Positions 44,929 through 53,736 of a stretch of 64,000 nucleotides of DNA are shown here, piece by piece. Both the position numbers and the translations under genes were made by a program. Origin of the DNA: Azoarcus sp031546845 (GTDB taxonomy: Bacteria > Pseudomonadota > Gammaproteobacteria > Burkholderiales > Rhodocyclaceae). The notes beneath the pieces were generated by a model. The model was not told the origin of the DNA, made no database searches, and saw only the letters and a list, made by a program, of their open reading frames with translations. The stretch covers positions 112,405 to 176,404 of the forward strand of contig JAVBJT010000018.1 of NCBI GenBank assembly GCA_031546845.1, read 5' to 3'. Each line of letters starts with the position of its first letter. Position 1 is the first letter of the stretch.

Positions 44929-45155
44929 GCCTGAGCCTGGCCGGGCGGTGGCCCGGCGCGGGCCGGAATATCTTTTCAGCATTACCCACGCTGCGCTGTC
45001 GCGCCTGCCGCGTGTGGTGCCGTAGCGCATGCGAGCCGGTAAGCTTGCATCGGCTACAATCGTTTCCTGCCAGACGGGTAAGCGGGGAGCGGGCCCGCAG
45101 TTCAGGTTGACCGCGGGCGGTGGACAACACAGCAACGGGGCAAGCGGCGGACGCC

Positions 45156-45539
45156 ATGATCGGCATCTTTCTCATCACGCACGGCACCTTGGGCGAAGCG
45201 TTGATTCAGTGTGCGTGTCATGTTCTCAACAAGCGCCCGCCACGGATCGTTCAACTGGGCGTGTTCGCGCAGGACGATCCGCTCGATCTGCTACCCATTG
45301 CCCGGCAGATGCTGACGTGGGTGGATGAGGGCGCGGGTGCGGTCGTGCTCACCGATATTTATGGCGCCACGCCATCGAACATCGCTGCGAAGCTGCTCGA
45401 GCCGGGCCGAATCGAGGGGCTTGCCGGGGTCAATCTGCCCATGTTGCTGCGTGTGCTGACCTATCGGGAGAAGGACATAAGCGCCCTTGTTCAGCGTGCC
45501 ATTTCCGGCGGCTGCGACGGTGTGATGCACATGAAATAA
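45156..45539 (+). CDS. PTS mannose-type EIIA protein
   Basis: About 127 residues with the EIIA-Man fold: the phospho-accepting histidine in FLITHGTLGEA, then VLTDIYGATPSNIAAKL. ATG 45156 is chosen, since the stretch before it is not conserved. It forms an operon with HPr and EI. No PTS membrane permease is present, so this is a regulatory partial PTS; in betaproteobacteria such systems feed back on metabolism rather than import sugar. That role is inferred. Confidence 0.88.
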   Translation: MIGIFLITHGTLGEALIQCACHVLNKRPPRIVQLGVFAQDDPLDLLPIARQMLTWVDEGAGAVVLTDIYGATPSNIAAKLLEPGRIEGLAGVNLPMLLRVLTYREKDISALVQRAISGGCDGVMHMK

Positions 45540-45599
45540 GAAAGAAACGGGCGAGAAATACAGTAATAGGTAGCGAGCGAGAAACGGAGAAGGGCTGAG

Positions 45600-45869
45600 A
45601 TGCCGAAAGCGGAAGCGGAAATCATCAACAAACTGGGTTTGCACGCGCGGGCGTCGGCCAAGCTCACCCAACTTGCCAGTGGCATGACGGCGGAGGTTTG
45701 GCTGGAGCGCAACGGCCGCCGCGTCAACGCGAAAAGCATCATGGGAGTCATGATGCTGGCGGCGGCGCGGGGTGCGACGATCACCGTCGAGACCGAGGGC
45801 CAGGATGCAGACCAAGCGCTGTCGGCCATTTTGGACTTGATCGCGGACAAGTTTGGCGAAGGGGAATAA
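45600..45869 (+). CDS. ptsH: phosphocarrier protein HPr
   Basis: An 89-residue HPr. The phospho-histidine lies in NKLGLHARASAK, and the regulatory serine region in KSIMGVMMLAAARG. It carries phosphate between enzyme I and the EIIA protein encoded upstream. It starts just after an AGAAGGG and ends 3 bases before ptsI. Confidence 0.93.
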   Translation: MPKAEAEIINKLGLHARASAKLTQLASGMTAEVWLERNGRRVNAKSIMGVMMLAAARGATITVETEGQDADQALSAILDLIADKFGEGE

Positions 45870-45872
45870 GCC

Positions 45873-47609
45873 ATGCCGTTCAGCCTGCACGGTCTTCCGG
45901 TTTCCCAGGGCATTGCCATCGGCCATGTGCATCTGGTTTCGCACGCGCTGCTCGAAGTCAATCACTACCATGTAGCGGCTAAATATCTGCCTGAGGAATT
46001 GGCGCGCTTCGACGATGCGGTTGCCACCGTCCAGGGCGAACTCATCGGTTTGAAGGCGGTTGCGACCGCCGGCCACGGTCAGAGCCACAGCGAGGTCGGC
46101 GCCTTCGTCGATCTGCAACTGATGATGCTGGCCGATCCGATGATCATCGACTCGGCGCGCACGCTGATCGAAACCCGCCGCTACAACGCCGAATGGGCGT
46201 TGGTGCAGCAGATGGAAGTGGTGGTCGAACAATTCCGCCAGATCGAAGACCCGTACCTGCGCGAACGCCAGGCCGACGTTGTGCAGGTTGTCGAGCGGCT
46301 GGTTAAGGTGCTGCTCGGCCACCCCGGCCGTTTGCCGCCAAAGCGGCGCGACGGCCTGGGTACCATCATCGTCGCCCACGATCTGTCACCAGCCGACACC
46401 ATCGGTTTCCGCGACCACAACATCGCCGGTTTCGTCACCGATGTCGGCGGCCCTACCAGCCACACCGCCATCGTCGCCCGTAGTCTCGCCATTCCGGCGG
46501 TGGTCGGCCTGCACCACGTGCGCGATCTGGTCGAGGACGACGAACTGCTGATCGTGGATGGCACCCGTGGTGTCATCATCGTCAACCCCGACGAGCGCAT
46601 CGTCGAGGAATACCGCCTGCGCCGTTCCGAGCTTGAACTCGAACGCTCAAAACTCAACCGCCTCAAGGATACCCGCGCCGCCACGCTCGACGGCGAGGAG
46701 ATTGCCCTGCTCGCCAACATCGAGGGGCCGAAGGATGTTGCCCAGGCCAAGGGGGCGAACGCCGACGGCGTTGGCCTCTACCGTACCGAATTCCTCTTCA
46801 TCGGCCGCGATACCCTGCCCGACGAGGAAGAGCAGTACGAAGCCTATCGCGCCGTGCTCAAGGCGATGCCCGGTAAACCGGTAACGATCCGCACCTTCGA
46901 CGTCGGCGCCGACAAAGCGCTCAACGGCGCCCATGCCCGCTTCGAGCCCAACCCCGCGCTCGGCCTGCGCGCGGTACGCTATTCGCTCGCCGAACCGAAG
47001 ATGTTCCTCACCCAACTGCGCGCGCTGCTGCGCGCCTCCGTGCACGGCCGGTTGCAAGTCATGGTGCCGATGCTCGCCCATGCACAGGAAATCGACCAGA
47101 CCCTCACGCTGCTCGGCAAGGCGATGGATGAACTGCGCGCTGAAAAAGTGAAGTTCGATGAAAATGTCCCCATCGGCGGCATGATCGAAGTTCCCGCCGC
47201 CGCGCTTGCGCTGGGCATGTTCGTGCGCCGGCTCTCCTTCCTTTCCATCGGCACCAACGATCTCATTCAATACACATTGGCTATCGATCGCTCGGACGAA
47301 GCCGTGGTGCACCTGTACGATCCGCTTCACCCTGCCGTGCTCAAACTCATCAGCACCACCATCAGCACCGGTGCGCGTTACGGCCTGCCGGTATCGGTCT
47401 GCGGTGAAATGGCGGGCGACCCCCTTTACACCGCGCTACTGCTGGGTATGGGGTTGCGCAATTTCTCCATGCACCCGGGCCATATCCTCGAAATCAAGCA
47501 ACAGATCCTGCGCGCCGATCTGGGCGAACTCGTGCCGCGCGTGCAGCGCATTCTCAAAATGGAAGAGCAGGATAGAGTGCGCGAAGCCGTGCTGCGGCTA
47601 TCCAGTTGA
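45873..47609 (+). CDS. ptsI: PEP-protein phosphotransferase (PTS enzyme I)
   Basis: A 578-residue enzyme I. The active histidine is in VGGPTSHTAIVARS; the PEP-binding part has LYRTEFLF, the arginine/metal motifs and the C-terminal VSVCGEMAGDP with the conserved cysteine. It autophosphorylates with PEP and passes the phosphate to HPr. It closes the operon; a short CGCACAGCG stem followed by T residues about 10 bases after the stop may terminate it weakly. Confidence 0.95.
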   Translation: MPFSLHGLPVSQGIAIGHVHLVSHALLEVNHYHVAAKYLPEELARFDDAVATVQGELIGLKAVATAGHGQSHSEVGAFVDLQLMMLADPMIIDSARTLIETRRYNAEWALVQQMEVVVEQFRQIEDPYLRERQADVVQVVERLVKVLLGHPGRLPPKRRDGLGTIIVAHDLSPADTIGFRDHNIAGFVTDVGGPTSHTAIVARSLAIPAVVGLHHVRDLVEDDELLIVDGTRGVIIVNPDERIVEEYRLRRSELELERSKLNRLKDTRAATLDGEEIALLANIEGPKDVAQAKGANADGVGLYRTEFLFIGRDTLPDEEEQYEAYRAVLKAMPGKPVTIRTFDVGADKALNGAHARFEPNPALGLRAVRYSLAEPKMFLTQLRALLRASVHGRLQVMVPMLAHAQEIDQTLTLLGKAMDELRAEKVKFDENVPIGGMIEVPAAALALGMFVRRLSFLSIGTNDLIQYTLAIDRSDEAVVHLYDPLHPAVLKLISTTISTGARYGLPVSVCGEMAGDPLYTALLLGMGLRNFSMHPGHILEIKQQILRADLGELVPRVQRILKMEEQDRVREAVLRLSS

Positions 47610-47691
47610 ATCGTCGCACAGCGATTTTTTCCGGCCATCTGAGTTAGAATGGCGCCCTGCCGCGCGGCGACCCTTCCGGGCCGCCCCTCGG

Positions 47692-47765
47692 GCGGGTGTC
47701 GTATAATGGTATTACCTCAGCTTCCCAAGCTGATGAAGAGGGTTCGATTCCCTTCACCCGCTCCA
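47692..47765 (+). tRNA. tRNA-Gly(CCC)
   Basis: Cloverleaf: acceptor GCGGGTG pairs with CACCCGC; the anticodon stem TCAGC/GCTGA carries loop TTCCCAA with anticodon CCC; the T arm is GAGGGTTCGATTCCCTT; discriminator T and an encoded CCA end the gene. It is the insertion site of the island that follows. Confidence 0.92.
47748..47765 (+). other. presumed attL core at the tRNA-Gly 3' end
   Basis: The last 18 bases of the tRNA gene (TTCCCTTCACCCGCTCCA) directly precede the integrase region, as in elements whose integrases target tRNA-Gly ends. I find no second copy in the window, so the boundary is inferred from position and integrase type only. Confidence 0.5.
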
Positions 47766-47990
47766 CTTCAGCTTCCATCGGAATCCAATCGATTCCACAA
47801 CTGGCTGTCATCAAAGGATTTTTTCCTTGATCGCCGGCCAGTGAAATCCACCGAAATCTACCCGCTGCTGGACTGATTTAGTCCATTTTTCAGTCCATCG
47901 GAAAGCGGGTGGATTCGAGTTCGGATTGTTGCTGGAGCCAAGCGTGGCATGAGGTGAGCGTTCAACTTCTGACGCAGTTCAGGAGCTGAT

Positions 47991-49826
47991 ATGGCACTCA
48001 CCGACATGGTTGCCCGGCAGGCCAAGGCCACCGGCAAGTCCTACACACTGGGCGACATCGATGGGCTCTCCCTCAGTGTCAATGCGCAGGGCGGCAAGTC
48101 TTGGCATTTCCGCTACACATGGCTCGGCAAGCAGAAGCGCATGTCTCTGGGGCGCTACCCCGAGATTGGTTTGCGTGATGCCCGTATACGGCGCGATGAG
48201 GCCCGTATCTTGGTCGCCCAGGGGATCAATCCCTGCGCGCATCGCAAACTTCAGCAGCAATCGGCGTGCTTGGCGGCCAAGCACACGTTCGAAGCCGTGT
48301 ATGAGAAGTGGCTTGCGCATCGCGGGCTGAGTCTCAAGAGTGGCCGACAAACCACCCTCTCCGTGCTGCCTCGCGTCTTTGCCAAAGACGTGTTGCCGAC
48401 TCTGGCCAAGCGGTCGATCCATGACGTCACCCGCGCCGATCTGTTGGATATCCTTGGCCGCATCGAGCAGCGCAAGGCGCTGTCCGTGGCCGAGAAAGTC
48501 CGCACCTGGTTCAACCAGCTTTTCCGCTACGCCCTGGTAATCGTGCCGGGTCTGGAGCGCAATCCGGCCTTTGATCTGGATGTGGTCGCGGTGCCCCAGC
48601 CGCCGGTGCGCCACAACCCTTTCCTGCGCATGCCTGAATTGCCGGCATTGCTTCAGGCCCTGCGCAAGTACCCAGGCAGACATCAGACCCAACTGGGTGT
48701 GCGCTTACTTCTTTTGACCGGTGTTCGGACTGGCGAACTGCGCCGCGCGACACCCGACCAGTTTCACTTGGACCAGGGCTTATGGATCATTCCACCCGAG
48801 GTGGTGAAGCAGTTGCAATTGAGAATGCTCAAGGACACCAAAACCTCCACCGATATTCCGCCCTACATCGTGCCGCTGTCCGAGCAGGCGATGGAAATCG
48901 TTCGTTTCCTGCTGGATCGCGTGAAACCTGCACAGCGCTACCTGCTTCACCATGACAGTTGCCTAAAGCAGCACATCAGCGAAAACACACTGAATACGGC
49001 ATTGAAGCGCCTGGGCTATGATGATCGGCTGACCGGACACGGTATCCGCGGCACAATCTCCACCGCGCTGAATGAAATCGGCTACCCCAAGGTCTGGATC
49101 GAAGCCCAGCTTTCGCATGCCGATCGCGATAAGGTTAGCGCGGCCTACAACCATGCCGAGTACGTCGAACAGCGTCGCCGCATGATGCAGGATTGGGCCG
49201 ACCGTCTGGACCTGTTCGAGCAGGACCAGACGGACGCCGCCAGCACCACGCTGTCGCCAGACGGCCCTTTCCCAAGGAGCAAGGTACAACTCGGCACGTC
49301 ATCGATACCCGTCTCACAAACGGCCGCCCCTCAGCATGAAGCGCCCTGCGCACCGGTGCCTCCTGCTCAGCGCCTGTCCGCCGTCCGTATTGCCTGCACC
49401 GACAACCAGCGCATCATTCCTTCAATCCAGCGCGAACGAATGCTACTGCTTGACCAACTCGAAGCTCCTCACAACCTGTCGGTTGCCGAGTACGCTCAGC
49501 TTGTCGGCAAGTCCCGTCGCTGGATCAGCTACGAAATCCAAGCCGGCCATCTGTTGGCGATCCACCTGGGCAATCGGGGCCAGCGCGTACCGGACTGGCA
49601 TCTCGACCCGATCAAACACGCATTGATTCAGAACGTGCTTCAACACGTTCCGCGCAGCGTAGATTCCTGGGCGATCTACCATGCACTGCTACACCCGCAC
49701 GATGCATTGGGTGCGCGCTCGCCGATTGAGGCGGTCACTGCGGAAAACCTGCTCCAGATGGTGCAGGCCGTTGTTGGAGAGGTGTCGGCAGGAACCACCC
49801 AGCTTGTTGAATCAATAGGGCACTGA
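47991..49826 (+). CDS. tyrosine integrase, tRNA-targeting ICE type, with C-terminal DNA-binding extension
   Basis: A 611-residue integrase, longer than the ~400-residue P4-type. N-terminal arm-binding (DUF4102) domain: YTLGDIDGLSLSVNAQGG and RMSLGRYPEIGL. Catalytic core: Arg in LTGVRTGELRR, HxxR in TGHGIRGT, Tyr in AAYNHAEYVEQ. Residues about 465-600 add another domain (VAEYAQLVGKSRRWISYEI, an excisionase-like HTH, then WAIYHALLHPHDALGARSP, resembling an antitoxin-type helical unit). It lies 226 bases after tRNA-Gly, as in clc/PAGI-2-type elements. ATG 47991 is the start. Confidence 0.9.
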   Translation: MALTDMVARQAKATGKSYTLGDIDGLSLSVNAQGGKSWHFRYTWLGKQKRMSLGRYPEIGLRDARIRRDEARILVAQGINPCAHRKLQQQSACLAAKHTFEAVYEKWLAHRGLSLKSGRQTTLSVLPRVFAKDVLPTLAKRSIHDVTRADLLDILGRIEQRKALSVAEKVRTWFNQLFRYALVIVPGLERNPAFDLDVVAVPQPPVRHNPFLRMPELPALLQALRKYPGRHQTQLGVRLLLLTGVRTGELRRATPDQFHLDQGLWIIPPEVVKQLQLRMLKDTKTSTDIPPYIVPLSEQAMEIVRFLLDRVKPAQRYLLHHDSCLKQHISENTLNTALKRLGYDDRLTGHGIRGTISTALNEIGYPKVWIEAQLSHADRDKVSAAYNHAEYVEQRRRMMQDWADRLDLFEQDQTDAASTTLSPDGPFPRSKVQLGTSSIPVSQTAAPQHEAPCAPVPPAQRLSAVRIACTDNQRIIPSIQRERMLLLDQLEAPHNLSVAEYAQLVGKSRRWISYEIQAGHLLAIHLGNRGQRVPDWHLDPIKHALIQNVLQHVPRSVDSWAIYHALLHPHDALGARSPIEAVTAENLLQMVQAVVGEVSAGTTQLVESIGH

Positions 49827-50157
49827 TAGATACCGTCGTGGCGCGACAGGTGCTTTTCAGGTGAACGCCTGTGACTTCGATGAACCACTCGATGATGGCC
49901 TAGGAGGTCGGTCGCATTGCGAACAAGGAAGAGGGCGGCTACGTCGGAACCTCACGACGACACTTCAGGCGATTCACCTTGCGCGCAAATTTGAAGAAAT
50001 ACAGCAAAGCGCCCGGATGGCTTGCTGAAACACCAGCCATCGTCTGTCGCAAAAAAATGGGGTTTGGTGCATACCGCATTGTTTGCTGACGCATAGATGG
50101 GACCGCGATGAGATGCGGGGTAACGGGCCGGTATGGCCCATACCCCGGAGACCTCTC
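49827..50157 (+). other. intergenic gap in the island, no gene seen
   Basis: 331 bases between the integrase and the replication-type protein. I see no convincing reading frame with a ribosome site, no strong hairpin and no repeat. GGAG near its end serves the next gene. Confidence 0.55.
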
Positions 50158-51315
50158 ATGGCAAACCCGCACCACCACTGCACGCACGGGCAAGACATTC
50201 CGCTCGTTACGCCACTCGCGCTCATGCTCGACATCCGCCTCACGCCGCTGGAACGCAATGGCTGGCAGGTTCTGCGCATGCTGCGCACCGCGGATGGACT
50301 CAGCCCGCTGGCGAACATGGGCCAACTGCGTCGCTACCTTACCTCCACCGCCATGGGCCAGCGTGCCGGCTATGAGACAGCCCGGCGCGTCCTTGTGGTC
50401 CTGCGCCTGACCGGCTGGATCAGCCTGGTCGGGCAGCATCGCGATCCCATGACCGGCCATGTCTTGAGTGAGCTGTACCTCACGCATGAAAAAGCGCAGA
50501 CCTTCGAGCAAGCATGCGAGATCGACGCCAGCTTGCCGCAGCTCCTACGCGAATCCCTGGGGCATACCAACAACCCGGTCGGTCGTGTTGCCGTGCATAT
50601 CCAGAAGGCGCTTACCAAAGCACCCACGACGGCCCCCACCGATGCCAAAGACCAGCGCGATGACGATGAGCCGCCCACGCCCTCTGGACAAGGCATAACG
50701 CCAACACCCCCGCCAGGTGATTCCATCAGCGAAACTCCGGTTGTGCCACAGACCGAACCCACCCGCCAGACAATCCGCGAGCCAGACGACAGTACGTATA
50801 AGTATTCGTATAAAGAACGTACGTACCGCGCACGCGCGCACGAGGAGGACGGATCGGCGGCACCTCCTGTGCCCTTGCCGCCCTGCCTGGAAAGTGCGAA
50901 GGCCGATCAGCAAAAAGACGTGCAGGCCGCCTTGCGCCGCTTGCCGCCGCAAGATCGCCAGGCGGTGTTGGACGAATTGCAGGCACGCAGCCAAAGCGGC
51001 ACCGTGCGCAATGTCATCGCCTATTTCTTCAGCCTGGTCAAACGGGCGTTGGCCGGAGAGTTTCGTTTGTGGGCAGGTCGGGAGGTGGAGCAATCCGTCA
51101 GCACGCCGCAACGAGCGCAACAGGCGCAACCCGACCCGACGACAATGCCACTACGCATCGAGGCACAGTCGAAGCTAGCCCCCAAACCCGCGTCCCCCGA
51201 AACCGCCAAGATGTATCTCGCCGATATCCGCAAGGCACTGGGTAAGTCTGTGCATGCTGAAGACCTTGCGGCCCAGCTTACCCAGGCAGACCGATGGCGA
51301 AGCCGCCCTGCTTGA
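50158..51315 (+). CDS. ICE replication-type protein (STY4528-like)
   Basis: About 385 residues from ATG 50158 (GGAG upstream). The N-terminus LDIRLTPLERNGWQVLRMLR and YETARRVLVVLRLTGWISLV resemble the STY4528 family of integrative-element replication proteins, with a winged-helix-like fold; a long Pro/Thr-rich linker follows, then a second helical part (LRRLPPQDRQAVLDELQAR). It would take part in element maintenance rather than transfer. The family assignment is from memory of conserved wording. Confidence 0.65.
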   Translation: MANPHHHCTHGQDIPLVTPLALMLDIRLTPLERNGWQVLRMLRTADGLSPLANMGQLRRYLTSTAMGQRAGYETARRVLVVLRLTGWISLVGQHRDPMTGHVLSELYLTHEKAQTFEQACEIDASLPQLLRESLGHTNNPVGRVAVHIQKALTKAPTTAPTDAKDQRDDDEPPTPSGQGITPTPPPGDSISETPVVPQTEPTRQTIREPDDSTYKYSYKERTYRARAHEEDGSAAPPVPLPPCLESAKADQQKDVQAALRRLPPQDRQAVLDELQARSQSGTVRNVIAYFFSLVKRALAGEFRLWAGREVEQSVSTPQRAQQAQPDPTTMPLRIEAQSKLAPKPASPETAKMYLADIRKALGKSVHAEDLAAQLTQADRWRSRPA

Positions 51316-51365
51316 CTGGCGGCCAAAGGGCAGGGGGGCTCGGCAGCAGCACATCGCGCTTGGCG

Positions 51366-51390
51366 CAATGTAAGGTTAGGCCTTACATTG
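51366..51390. promoter_or_regulatory. perfect 10-bp inverted repeat upstream of the HigA-type gene
   Basis: CAATGTAAGG and CCTTACATTG flank a TTAGG spacer. It lies 52 bases before the antitoxin-like start codon and probably overlaps its promoter, fitting an autoregulatory operator. Confidence 0.6.
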
Positions 51391-51442
51391 TTCGCCGAGT
51401 GAAGCTGGTAGTGCGATCAGCTTCCGTCACGGGAGAATCCCC

Positions 51443-51733
51443 ATGCACAACCCGCCACACCCCGGCGAGGCATTGCGCGAAGATGTCCTGCCCGCCATCG
51501 GCCTGAGCATCACGGCCTTGGCCGCGCACCTGGGCTACTCGCGCGGCCAGCTTTCCACCGTGCTCAATGGCCGCGCCGCGATCAGCGCGGATCTGGCTCA
51601 TCGGCTGGAGTTGGCAGGGTTGGGCAATGCGCGCCAGTACCTTGCCGAGCAGGCCGCCCACGATCTGTGGCAGGCCCGGCAACGGCCGCATCCGCCAATC
51701 GCGCGGTTGTGGGGGAAGCAGGCAAGCCGCTGA
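51443..51733 (+). CDS. higA: HigA-type antitoxin, HTH Xre family (no HigB seen)
   Basis: A 96-residue protein with the HigA N-terminus HNPPHPGEALREDVLPAIG, an Xre helix-turn-helix (SITALAAHLGYSRGQLSTVL), and a short C-terminal arm. HigA neutralises the HigB ribosome-dependent RNase and represses its own operon. No HigB gene lies on either side; only 127 bases separate it from the upstream gene. It may be an orphan, or act as a plain repressor. Confidence 0.85.
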   Translation: MHNPPHPGEALREDVLPAIGLSITALAAHLGYSRGQLSTVLNGRAAISADLAHRLELAGLGNARQYLAEQAAHDLWQARQRPHPPIARLWGKQASR

Positions 51734-52382
51734 CGGGGTGACGCGGAAAACTGCGCCAGCCGTTATCGAATGTGCCATTGCAGAGGGGTTCCCAGCCAAT
51801 CGGGCCGTCACTGCCCGCCGCAGTGACGGCCCCACGGCACCCACGCCAAATACGGGTTTGAGCGTATTCCTATTGTTTGCGGAAGGCGTGACGATGGCCC
51901 CGTAGACTGGCCCTGCTTCAAGCCGCTGATCGATGGGCTTTGTACATCGGCCTCCCCAACGGCGCAGGTTCCTGCAAGCGCCACCCGTTCAGGGCGGAAC
52001 CGTCCCCGGTGTGCTCCGGCTCCCCCGCACGCCCCCCACCCATGGGGCAGAGCCTTCCTTGTTCTCGCGCTTCGGCGTCCGTCCCCATCCCTTCTGCGCC
52101 CACGGCGCGTCTTTCCTCACGGTTTGGTTCCGGGCGCAGTGGCCCCATTCCGCTCACTTTTTCAAAGGAGGTCTTCATCACCGCTATTGGCTTTGTCTTG
52201 TCCCGCAGTACCTCCCGCTCGACCTTCCCACAGGAAGGACGGCGGGCGCCTCAACCGAGGCAACAGGTGAGCTGAGCACCTGGCCCTTGTCCTTCGGGAG
52301 TCTCGCCTTGGCGAGTCGGCAATAACACTTACCGAACCACCACTCAGCTCTGCCATCTCGCCACTGCTACAGGAGAACTGCG
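51734..52382 (+). other. 649-base leader-like stretch without a supported gene
   Basis: No frame here is convincing as a gene: the open frames are Pro/Ser/Arg-rich (such as QSLPCSRASASVPIPSAP) and lack a good ribosome site. The wording recalls stretches I have seen in integrative elements upstream of maintenance genes, so a conserved non-coding leader is possible. CAGGAGAACTGCG at the end serves the next gene. Confidence 0.4.
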
Positions 52383-52775
52383 ATGCCTTCGTCCTTACCG
52401 TTGTCCGTGCTGGAGCAATTGACCCAGGAACAAGCCTGCTTCGATGAGGCACCCAGCGCCTTTCTCCACGCTTGGAAACAAGGCGTGCGCCTGGCCGGAC
52501 CTCACTTCTTCGGTGCTGGTTATCCCGACGCGCTGGCCCAGGCCAAGAGCAAGCGGGACTTGGCCCCGGACCTGCCACGCATCAGCCGGGCGCTGGGTGT
52601 GATGAGTTCCGGCGAGCGGATTTTTATCGCCGCGCTGGCCAGCTTCTACAACGCCCACCACGGCCAGAAGTTGCTGCGCCGCGCTGGCGTGAAAGGCCTG
52701 GCCGACCTGGGCGCCCTCGATGCGCAACGGCGCCAGGTGATTGCCGCGCTGTTGCTGCACTACACCGGCTGGTAA
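52383..52775 (+). CDS. hypothetical island protein, 130 aa
   Basis: A soluble, helical protein (N-terminus MPSSLPLSVLEQLTQEQACF; C-terminal GLADLGALDAQRRQVIAALL). A good AGGAG precedes ATG 52383. No family is recognised; it resembles small accessory proteins of integrative elements. The next gene, a recombinase, follows 45 bases later and may be co-transcribed. Confidence 0.6.
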   Translation: MPSSLPLSVLEQLTQEQACFDEAPSAFLHAWKQGVRLAGPHFFGAGYPDALAQAKSKRDLAPDLPRISRALGVMSSGERIFIAALASFYNAHHGQKLLRRAGVKGLADLGALDAQRRQVIAALLLHYTGW

Positions 52776-52820
52776 GCGCCCCCTCAGGGTGGCCTCGCAC
52801 TTCTTTGTAGAGGAACCGTA

Positions 52821-53684
52821 GTGGATGATCTGACCTACACCCTGCGCCAGCTTTGCCAGCGCAACCGCGACGGCAGCCATGCCACCCAGGCCGACCGCAA
52901 GCGCTCGCTGACGCTGGTCAGCCGCCAGCTGCACGAGGCGGGTTTTAGGCAGATGCGCGCCGGCTCACTCAAGGGCAAGCACGTTGATGCCTTGGTCGAG
53001 CGCTGGCAAGGCGAAGGGCTGGCCTCCGGCACGATCAAGAACCGTTTGGCTCATCTGCGCTGGTGGGCCGAGAAGGTAGGCAAGGCCGGTATCATTCCCA
53101 GCGATAACGTCCGTCTAGGCATCCCGGAACGGCAGCATGTGACCCACACCGACAAGTCTCGGGAGTTGGGTGATGCCTTGGACCAGGTGCGCGATCCCCA
53201 TGTGCGCATGAGTCTTCTGTTGCAGGCCGCCTTCGGTTTGCGCCGCGAGGAATCCATTAAGTTCCGGCCCAGCTATGCCGACCGGGGCGACCACCTGGCG
53301 CTCAAGGGTTCCTGGGCCAAGGGTGGACGCGCGCGAACGATACCGATCACTACCGCCGAGCAGCGCGCGGTGCTCGATGAGGCCCACCGGCTGGCCGGCG
53401 CGGGTTCATTGATCCCGGCGCACAAGACTTACATTCAGCAGCGTCACACCTATGACGGCCAATGTAAGGCGGCGGGGCTGAGCTACATGCACGGGCTGCG
53501 GCATCGCTATGCGCAGATGCGTTACGAGGCATTGACGGGATGGAAGGCACCGGCGGCGGGCGGGCCGTCCGCGCGTGGGCTGAGCGCCGAGCAGCGCGCC
53601 CAGGATGCGCAGGCCCGGCAGACCATCAGCCGCGAACTTGGGCATGAGCGTACGCAGATCACGGCGGTGTATTTGGGGAGATAA
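52821..53684 (+). CDS. second site-specific tyrosine recombinase
   Basis: A 287-residue integrase: an N-terminal SAM-like helical domain (LRQLCQRNRDGSHATQAD) and a catalytic core with Arg (AFGLRREESIK), Lys in WAKGGRARTIPI, HxxR (HGLRHRYAQ), His and Tyr (GHERTQITAVYLGR). It ends right at the family's C-terminal tyrosine region. It starts at GTG 52821, seven bases after AGGAA. In related elements such a recombinase accompanies a small protein like the preceding one. Its target site is unknown. Confidence 0.85.
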   Translation: MDDLTYTLRQLCQRNRDGSHATQADRKRSLTLVSRQLHEAGFRQMRAGSLKGKHVDALVERWQGEGLASGTIKNRLAHLRWWAEKVGKAGIIPSDNVRLGIPERQHVTHTDKSRELGDALDQVRDPHVRMSLLLQAAFGLRREESIKFRPSYADRGDHLALKGSWAKGGRARTIPITTAEQRAVLDEAHRLAGAGSLIPAHKTYIQQRHTYDGQCKAAGLSYMHGLRHRYAQMRYEALTGWKAPAAGGPSARGLSAEQRAQDAQARQTISRELGHERTQITAVYLGR

Positions 53685-53736
53685 TTGCAAATTGGTGATT
53701 TGGACCGCTGGACCGCTTAAGGACTGGGTGGGGGAA

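Noticed and set aside
43348..45135. Frame of about 595 codons opposite ybiT
   Set aside because: It lies wholly against a well-conserved ABC-F gene and has His/Val/Gly-rich shadow composition.
51933..52325. Two overlapping frames (130 and 111 codons) in the island leader
   Set aside because: Pro/Ser/Arg-rich, no ribosome site, no domain; better read as non-coding.
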